Assembly: GCF_000330505.1 (NCBI RefSeq)
Contig: NW_004443720.1
Location: 131,431-195,430, forward strand
Length of the DNA stretch: 64,000 bases
Source: Entamoeba invadens IP1
Lineage: Eukaryota; Evosea; Mastigamoebida; Endamoebidae
Direction: 5' to 3'
Shown: positions 58,602-64,000 of the stretch, in pieces
Numbering within the stretch: position 1 is the stretch's first letter
Layout of the letters: each line of letters opens with the position of its first letter
Translations under genes and position numbers: made by a program
The notes under the pieces: model-generated
What the model was told of the DNA's origin: nothing
Database searches by the model: none
The model's input: only the letters and a program-made list of their open reading frames with translations

Positions 58602-60215
58602 TTAGAAATACTTACGAATGAACTTGAGCACTTTGTGCTGCTTGTCCTTCACCATTTTCTGGATCGAGCTATTTTGCAAGTTGCCAATGAGCATATTCAC
58701 TGCGTCGCTTTCAGGAATGGATAGGGCAAAAGCGTCTGTCAAACACTTAGTGACGGCGGCTTCATCAAATTGTGTGTCGAAGCCAAAGACTAACACCGAG
58801 AGACGAATGATCATCCCAACACATCTTCTGAGTACCAAGAACCCTGAAGTGCAATTTTGCACAAAAAGATCCCACGCGCCAATCTTTGATTTCTCCAATG
58901 TCACAACGGTGTTGTTCAATGAGGTACGGATGATAGTTGGTATTGCAAAACGGTTTGCATCGAACTTCGGTCTTAAATTGATGACGAAACCAAAGTCGAT
59001 ATGAGCAAATGATTTGTCACATAAATGGAACTTCCAATTTTCTAAGTGTCTGTCTCTTACACCAAGGCAATACGACGCAATAAACCCGCCCGACAACGTC
59101 GATATCATTGTCGCCATCTCCTTTGGCAAATACTCATCTATTCTCAAGTTGATTGAGCACACAGGACAATCCTTATTTTTCATTGAAAGTTGTTCGAATT
59201 CCCATCCATCGGGACAGCAGTGTAATTCGGGGTGTTTCTGGCATGCACAGACCTCCTCGATGCACCCCAACATTTGGAAAACGCCCTCCTTTGGCCCAGT
59301 TGGAACCACCGAGTACGTCACAGCAATTGGTTTGCACGTGGTGTTTTTGTCGAAATCAGTTGGATGCGCTAAAAACGACTCTTTCAGCCATAACACGTTG
59401 AACACATTAAACATCACTTGGACTGCCATGTCCCGTCTCAAATCATCTCCGTATTTGAACATCACTCTTCTTCTTTTTTGTTGTCCGTTTTCGTTATCTC
59501 CGTAGTAAAACATCAGAGAAATGGGTGTTGTTGCTGATTTATACGACTTCAATGCGATCATCTTCACCAACACGCCCTCCCCCAAAAACGGATCACAGTT
59601 TCCCGTGTAATTCAGCACATAAACCCCATCTCTTTCAAGCTCCAAATCGTTTTTCTCTCTGATTTCTCCTGGCATGAAATTTCGATTCAAATACAGTGTA
59701 GGTCTTGGCGCTTCTTTTGGTAATGTCAAAAGAGTATCTCTAGCTCTTGCAATCCAGTTGATGATATCTTCATTTTGGTAATTGATCGATTTGGTCACTT
59801 CGCCTCGTTTGTCTTCCAGCTTTTTTCGTTTCTCGTCGATCAGTTGGAGTAAGTAGCAGACGTCCTTCACGCCCCCTTCGACCAACTTACAAAACACAGG
59901 ATCACTACAGACACAAATACCTCCCGCGCGATGCAACCAGAATATTCGTGTATACACATCTCCATATTCTATCGCAGTTTTAACAACAGCTTTTATCAAC
60001 GTGATTTTGTATTCGGAGCGGGGTTGGATGACGATGTGCCGCATTAACAGTGGGAGGTACAAGAGATAGTTCGTGTGTTGTTCGGTGCAGTAAGTTATGA
60101 TTGTTTTAGTCTGCAACGAGTCGAGAGAAATTTCGTTGAGGAACTCATAGGTCTGTTCAAAATTGTCCTCTGAATTCGCCCCTTGAAGACTGGTCTTTCC
60201 GTCGCACTTACTCAT
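58602..60215 (-). CDS. Small PI3/PI4-kinase family protein with Cys/His insert
   Basis: A 537-aa protein. Residues 25-150 look like a PIK helical (accessory) region. The kinase part has RRVMFKYGDDLRRDMAVQVM, typical of the PI3/PI4-kinase N-lobe; GVRDRHLENWKFH, the catalytic loop (GxxDRHxxN) with an unusual GVR-DRH start; and SFAHIDFGFVI, the DFG equivalent. Between N-lobe and catalytic loop lies an insert rich in Cys and His (~318-355: CACQKHPELHCCPDG, DCPVCSINL), a possible zinc-binding site. It is shorter than class I/III PI3Ks and lacks C2 and Ras-binding domains. PI3K and PI4K cannot be separated by eye. It ends 85 bases from the convergent CHD-like gene. Confidence 0.8.
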   Translation of the reverse strand: MSKCDGKTSLQGANSEDNFEQTYEFLNEISLDSLQTKTIITYCTEQHTNYLLYLPLLMRHIVIQPRSEYKITLIKAVVKTAIEYGDVYTRIFWLHRAGGICVCSDPVFCKLVEGGVKDVCYLLQLIDEKRKKLEDKRGEVTKSINYQNEDIINWIARARDTLLTLPKEAPRPTLYLNRNFMPGEIREKNDLELERDGVYVLNYTGNCDPFLGEGVLVKMIALKSYKSATTPISLMFYYGDNENGQQKRRRVMFKYGDDLRRDMAVQVMFNVFNVLWLKESFLAHPTDFDKNTTCKPIAVTYSVVPTGPKEGVFQMLGCIEEVCACQKHPELHCCPDGWEFEQLSMKNKDCPVCSINLRIDEYLPKEMATMISTLSGGFIASYCLGVRDRHLENWKFHLCDKSFAHIDFGFVINLRPKFDANRFAIPTIIRTSLNNTVVTLEKSKIGAWDLFVQNCTSGFLVLRRCVGMIIRLSVLVFGFDTQFDEAAVTKCLTDAFALSIPESDAVNMLIGNLQNSSIQKMVKDKQHKVLKFIRKYF

Positions 60216-60392
60216 TCTTTCATTTTGAGTTGATTCTTTTCACTTTTGTACCATCTACTATTAGTATTATTATTATAATTTTACTACTCTTTGACAAGAT
60301 TTTGTTGAGGTTATTTACTTTACTTTATATATTCTTTTATTATACTGTATAGTTCTCTTCATTTATCTTCAAAACACCAACTCAAAGTATAT

Positions 60393-60438
60393 ACCGGAAT
60401 TATTTTTAGCATCATATTGTGATCAGTGTAATTCCGGT
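60393..60438. repeat. 10-bp inverted repeat between PIG-X and the PI-kinase
   Basis: ACCGGAATTA (60393-60402) and TAATTCCGGT (60429-60438), a perfect inverted pair with a 26-base spacer, upstream of the PI-kinase start and just past the PIG-X stop. Possibly a regulatory or 3'-end structure. Confidence 0.6.
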
Positions 60439-60476
60439 CCGAATTCAAAATTCAGAAATGCCGATAAAAGTATCAA

Positions 60477-61342
60477 TTAAAAGACGATCAAAAAGATGAT
60501 CAAAATGAGAGCTCCAACCAGAGTAGTTCCCAATGTGACTTGCATGACTTTTTCAAACATATTTAATTGGCCGACAGGTACTTTATATTTCGAGACTTGT
60601 GGTTTACATGTTGGGCTTAAAAATTGGTCTGGTTCACTTATTCCGCATGAATAAGGGGTGTTCTTATACCCCCTCTCCCCTCTTCTCTTAACTGATTCAA
60701 GACTTCTTCCTTCAGTGCAATTGTCACAGGCAAAAAAGACCTCTGGGGGTGGGAAGATATAATTCTCTTCGAACAAATCATTGGCTCGGGCTTTGTGGTA
60801 CCGCAAATGGATCGGTATTTGGCGTGTTCTATTCCGTTATTTTCAATCTACCACATGTATTAGTTATTCTAATAATACCTTTCTTTTGTGTGTGATGAGA
60901 AAACGATGTATTACACATTATAATACAACTTCCTATTAAGAGTAATACAGTAAAAAACAAACTCAATCGACTTGACTTTCTTGAGATTTTTTGTGATGAC
61001 GTGTGCCATTCGTCCTGTCAAAATTGGTGCCTCCAAGTCCATTGGTTCGTACATGAACACAGCAATCTCCTTTTGTCTCCTCTCAATCTCGAGCATTTGG
61101 TATTTATCAATAAAGATTCCCTGTGGTACAGTATATACTGCATAAACGTCCGTCTTATTTGTTGTATTAAAATTGAAGGTAGTGATATCGGTAGTGAGAT
61201 GAGTTCCCTTTCCTTTCAAATGTTGGAGGTATACCGGTATCGGTCGTGTCGCTCGCAAAAGAGAAAGATCGACCATCTCGGCGTCTTTACCCCTCTCTGC
61301 AAAGTGTGTGAATTTACAGACGGACTCCTTCGTGCTACTCAT
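60477..61342 (-). CDS. PIGX: PIG-X-like subunit of GPI mannosyltransferase I (two exons)
   Basis: Stabilises PIG-M, which adds the first mannose to GPI anchors in the ER lumen. Exon 1 is 61342-60963 and exon 2 is 60828-60477, joined across a 134-base intron; the product is 243 aa. Exon 1 holds VPQGIFIDKYQMLEIE, the P-x-G-x-(F/Y)-x-D-x-(Y/F) motif of PIG-X/PBN1. Exon 2 begins IPIHLRYHKA, the family's P-x-H-x-R-Y signature, then a Cys-containing region and a single C-terminal TM helix (LGTTLVGALILIIFLIVF). No N-terminal signal peptide is visible, so the 5' end may be incomplete or unconventional. The ORFs taken separately hide this identity. Confidence 0.8.
60829..60962 (-). other. Intron of PIG-X (134 bases)
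   Basis: Minus-strand donor GTTTGTTTTTTAC and acceptor GGAATAG, phase 2. The join reads VKSIE|ETRQIPIHLRYH, recreating the PIG-X signature. Confidence 0.75.
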
Positions 61343-61404
61343 CAGTGTCGTTTCACTCTATAAATCATAAACTATATTTTATAGTTATTTTATTATAAAT
61401 TAAA

Positions 61405-62250
61405 CTAGAACATATAGTGAACAAACAAGTAGTCTTTCCCACATGAGTTCAAGAAGTAAACGTTTCTGTTGTATGCCTCGCCCTTGCTTGGGTATTCTAT
61501 ATGTGTGCTTTTGTTTGAGATGGTGTCCATCTCGCAGAATTCAAATGTTCGATTTTTGAGATCTGCGACAACTCTCATATACACTGTCGTTGCGTTGCCG
61601 CTAAACTTCCAAACGTTCTTTGCGTCTTCCAAGTGTTTTTGTATAACTTTGTTGAGCTTTGCGAAATTGTTGTTTTCCTCAAATTGCAAGTTTTGGTCTT
61701 CGAAGACACTTTTCAAGTGGAATTTGTCATTGAAGAGGTTATTAAATTCGTTAATGGTATAAAAGAATCCATTTGGCTTTTCTAAATCTTTGTTAATCCC
61801 ATAGAAAGTGTTATACAAAGGATCATAGATCTTCGTGTTCACCTTCCCAAACCTGACAACTTTAGTCTGTGTGAAATTGAATATGGCATCTTCCATTACC
61901 TTCTCGTGTTTCATGTCGCCAAGAATGACATATGTGTTCGAGGCATACGATGTCATCAATTCGCTCGTTGCAGAATATAAATGTGCGTCTTTCACTTCTC
62001 TCTTTAAGACATACCCAACCAAATCTATTCCACTTGGAAATTCTAAAGATGTCGGAATACTCCCATTCGTACAATAATGAACAACAAGTCCATCGTCGGA
62101 TGATGTCAATTGCTCTTTATCTATCTCAAATTTCAAATTGGAATCCTCGGACCGCGGGAGGACTATAAGATCGTCCGTCTGTGCAGACAACGTTAAAGTG
62201 ACTGCAAGGAGAAGTACTAGCATTGTAGATTTCTCAGTTTCTAGTTTCAT
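61405..62250 (-). CDS. Secreted or lumenal hypothetical protein, 281 aa
   Basis: The N-terminus (KSTMLVLLLAVTLTLSAQ) is a clear signal peptide, with cleavage expected near residue 24. The mature part is mixed alpha/beta: VVHYCTNGSIPTSLEFPSGI, VGYVLKREVKDAHLYSATSE, FFYTINEFNNLFNDKFHL and a C-terminal YFLNSCGKDYLFVHYMF. It has several possible N-glycosylation sites (NGS, NFT, NAT, NRT, NKS), no TM helix and no KDEL signal, so secretion or an ER/vacuole lumen are both possible. I do not recognise the family. Confidence 0.7.
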   Translation of the reverse strand: MKLETEKSTMLVLLLAVTLTLSAQTDDLIVLPRSEDSNLKFEIDKEQLTSSDDGLVVHYCTNGSIPTSLEFPSGIDLVGYVLKREVKDAHLYSATSELMTSYASNTYVILGDMKHEKVMEDAIFNFTQTKVVRFGKVNTKIYDPLYNTFYGINKDLEKPNGFFYTINEFNNLFNDKFHLKSVFEDQNLQFEENNNFAKLNKVIQKHLEDAKNVWKFSGNATTVYMRVVADLKNRTFEFCEMDTISNKSTHIEYPSKGEAYNRNVYFLNSCGKDYLFVHYMF

Positions 62251-62386
62251 ATTTACTATATGAATAGTATAATTTTACTAGAAAAGTACTTCTTTCTTCA
62301 TTGATGAATTCTTACAGTAATTAAACGCAAAGAGTCGGGAGACCAAAACCCTTAATTAAGTGACTCAGAAATTTAAAAAACAATTG

Positions 62387-63778
62387 ATGGAGTCGATCCA
62401 AATCCGTCTGGTCAATGGCGAAGAGACAAATTCCGAGCCATCCCAAGTCTTTCAAATACCGGAGGACACGACGCCAGTGCAATTGAATGCACTTGTGAAC
62501 AAATTGAATAAGACGGAGGAGGAACCCTACCCATATTCTTTTTACACAGAAGACGCGCAGATTATAGAAAAGGTCCCAAATAAAGGAAGCGAAGAAGTTG
62601 TAATTGTCACGTACTACCCACAAGCCATTTTCAGATGTCGACCTATAAGTCATAGTACCCACACTATGACGGGGCATAGTAATTCCATTCTCTCATGTAA
62701 GTTCTCCCAAGACTCGACGAAGTTGGTGACATCGAGTGGGGATCACACTGTACGCCTGTGGGACTTAAATTCGTGTACGCCCATCACCACATTAAAAGAG
62801 CATGGTGATTGGGTACTTAATGTTGATTGGCATTATAGTGGAAGGTATGTAGCGAGCGGTGATAAATTAGGTAAAGTGATAATATGGGAAGTGAATGAGG
62901 ATGGTACTGATGCGAAGAAAGTGAGTAGTTACTGTCACACCAATTTCATCAGTGACATCCAGTGGAAGCCACAAGTCTATGGGGACGATTGTATCTTTGC
63001 AAGTGCATCGCGCGACTTCTCGACGAAGATCTATGATGTGAAGAGACAAGAAGTTGTTCGTACTCTTGGTGGGCATACACAAGGAGTGACATGTGTACGT
63101 TGGAGTGGACGGGAGAATATCTTATATACATCTTCACGGGACCGCACCATTAATATCTATGATGTCAGACAATACAATCCAATCAATGTCTTACGGGGAC
63201 ATTCGCATTGGATCAATTCATTAAGTCTTAGTACCGACTATGTCTTACGCCAAGGAGGATATGATCCACTTGAGAAAGACAAAGGCATCGATGGGGCAAG
63301 AAAGCGTTTAAATAAAGTGATAAGTAGTGGCGGAGGAGAACGTTTAGTGTCCGCAAGTGATGATGGCACTTTATACATGTGGATGCCGACAGCATCACAA
63401 AAGCCTTTACATCGACTCGTCGGACATTCAAGTCAAGTGATGTCGTGTAAGTTCTCGCCAGACAGTCGTTACATAGCAAGTATGGGCTGTGATAAAAGTA
63501 TTAAATTATGGGACGGATTTAAAGGAACATGTTTACACACTTATCGTGGTCATGTCCAAACAGTTTATGCCTGTGCCTGGTCACCCGACAGTAGAATGTT
63601 TGTTAGCGCAAGTAAAGATAGTACCGTCAAATTGTGGAGCGCTTTACCTAATAGTAGAAAACTATTAAGTAATTTACCAGGACATCTCGATGAAGTGTTC
63701 GCAGTGGATTGGTCTAATGATGGATCAACTGTCGCAACAGCTTCATATGACCATACTATTAAAATATGGAGGTGCTGA
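62387..63778 (+). CDS. NLE1: Notchless (NLE1/Rsa4), 60S ribosome biogenesis WD40 protein
   Basis: A 463-aa ribosome assembly factor whose N-terminal ubiquitin-like (NLE) domain is pulled by the AAA+ motor Midasin/Rea1 during pre-60S maturation. Here the UBL part is ~1-85 (IQIRLVNGEETNSEPSQVFQ, then VQLNALVNKLNKTEEEPYPY). It is followed by the AIFRCRPISHSTHTMTGHSN linker typical of Notchless and by about eight WD40 repeats with GH...WD pairs, for example SSGDHTVRLWDLN, SASRDFSTKIYDV, SSRDRTINIYDVRQ, SASKDSTVKLWSALP and TASYDHTIKIWRC at the end. The order and the WD40 closing strand make this a confident call. ATG 62387 is used; an upstream in-frame GTG is not a likely start. Confidence 0.93.
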   Translation: MESIQIRLVNGEETNSEPSQVFQIPEDTTPVQLNALVNKLNKTEEEPYPYSFYTEDAQIIEKVPNKGSEEVVIVTYYPQAIFRCRPISHSTHTMTGHSNSILSCKFSQDSTKLVTSSGDHTVRLWDLNSCTPITTLKEHGDWVLNVDWHYSGRYVASGDKLGKVIIWEVNEDGTDAKKVSSYCHTNFISDIQWKPQVYGDDCIFASASRDFSTKIYDVKRQEVVRTLGGHTQGVTCVRWSGRENILYTSSRDRTINIYDVRQYNPINVLRGHSHWINSLSLSTDYVLRQGGYDPLEKDKGIDGARKRLNKVISSGGGERLVSASDDGTLYMWMPTASQKPLHRLVGHSSQVMSCKFSPDSRYIASMGCDKSIKLWDGFKGTCLHTYRGHVQTVYACAWSPDSRMFVSASKDSTVKLWSALPNSRKLLSNLPGHLDEVFAVDWSNDGSTVATASYDHTIKIWRC

Positions 63779-64000
63779 CATTTTTGACAATTTTTTGATT
63801 GATTTTTTTTATTAGTATTTTATTAACTTTTTACTATAATTAATAGAATTTGTTGTATTATAATTTTATTATTTTATTATTATAAATATGATTTGTTTTA
63901 TTGTTATTTATAATTATAATATAATAATATTTATACTATTTATTAATAAGTAATGATTATTTTTTTTTATATTGAAATGTTTTAAAATTGATTTTTTGAG
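63779..64000. other. Intergenic, AT-rich
   Basis: Downstream of NLE1 to the window end. Nothing visible. Confidence 0.6.

Noticed and set aside
58580..58611. GTAAGT at the 3' end of the PI-kinase as a splice donor
   Set aside because: A TAA follows in frame 6 bases later, and no downstream exon with a kinase C-terminus is visible before the convergent gene.
1..64000. tRNA, rRNA or CRISPR features
   Set aside because: I saw no tRNA B-box with a matching cloverleaf, no rRNA-like GC-rich block and no spaced direct repeats; hairpins found are isolated.

Overview
The window reads as nuclear DNA of an Entamoeba species, most likely Entamoeba invadens. Genes are closely packed and mostly single-exon, and the spacers are very AT-rich. 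The few introns are short with a GTTTGT donor and usually a TAG acceptor. Several genes carry a GAACTT element 16-27 bases before the ATG, as expected for the Entamoeba GAAC box. The families are typical of the genus (RGS-RhoGEF, TLDc and leucine-rich-repeat proteins, TBC RabGAPs). Coding regions use many C- and G-ending codons, which fits E. invadens better than E. histolytica. The species call is inference; no marker gene is present.

Left third (1-24 kb): the last exon of a RhoGAP gene, a small Cdc25/rhodanese phosphatase, ATG9, a decayed membrane-protein gene, a TFIIB-like gene, a second decayed gene, a MOCOS-like aminotransferase with a signal peptide, a RAD51 paralogue of XRCC3 type, 3-hydroxyacyl-CoA dehydratase, an importin-beta-like HEAT protein, a small coiled-coil membrane protein, a short hypothetical protein, a GTPase-like plus PH protein, a TLDc protein, and a large SIN/Cdc7-type kinase.

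Middle (24-41 kb): a NAP-family histone chaperone split by an intron and a one-base frameshift, a calcineurin-like phosphatase, a xylulokinase, a gene-poor 3.1 kb stretch, a small hypothetical gene, and DNAJC13/RME-8, which is interrupted by a 100-N assembly gap. The gene-poor stretch holds a TTAA-flanked piggyBac-like non-autonomous element, a second inverted-repeat region and two perfect hairpins.

Right third (41-64 kb): RGS-RhoGEF, TBC RabGAP, an aquaporin, two leucine-rich-repeat proteins, small hypothetical genes, a four-TM protein in three exons, NSE4, a CHD-like remodeller whose helicase motifs are lost, a small PI3/PI4-kinase with a Cys/His insert, PIG-X in two exons, a secreted hypothetical protein and Notchless.

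The genes form no operon or single pathway. Themes are membrane traffic and autophagy (ATG9, RME-8, TBC), Rho/G-protein signalling (RhoGAP, RGS-RhoGEF), and chromatin and genome maintenance (NAP, NSE4, pseudo-CHD, XRCC3-like). Seven genes only make sense once introns are removed, so simple ORF calling mis-annotates them. Exon joins were checked here by reading frame and splice consensus only.
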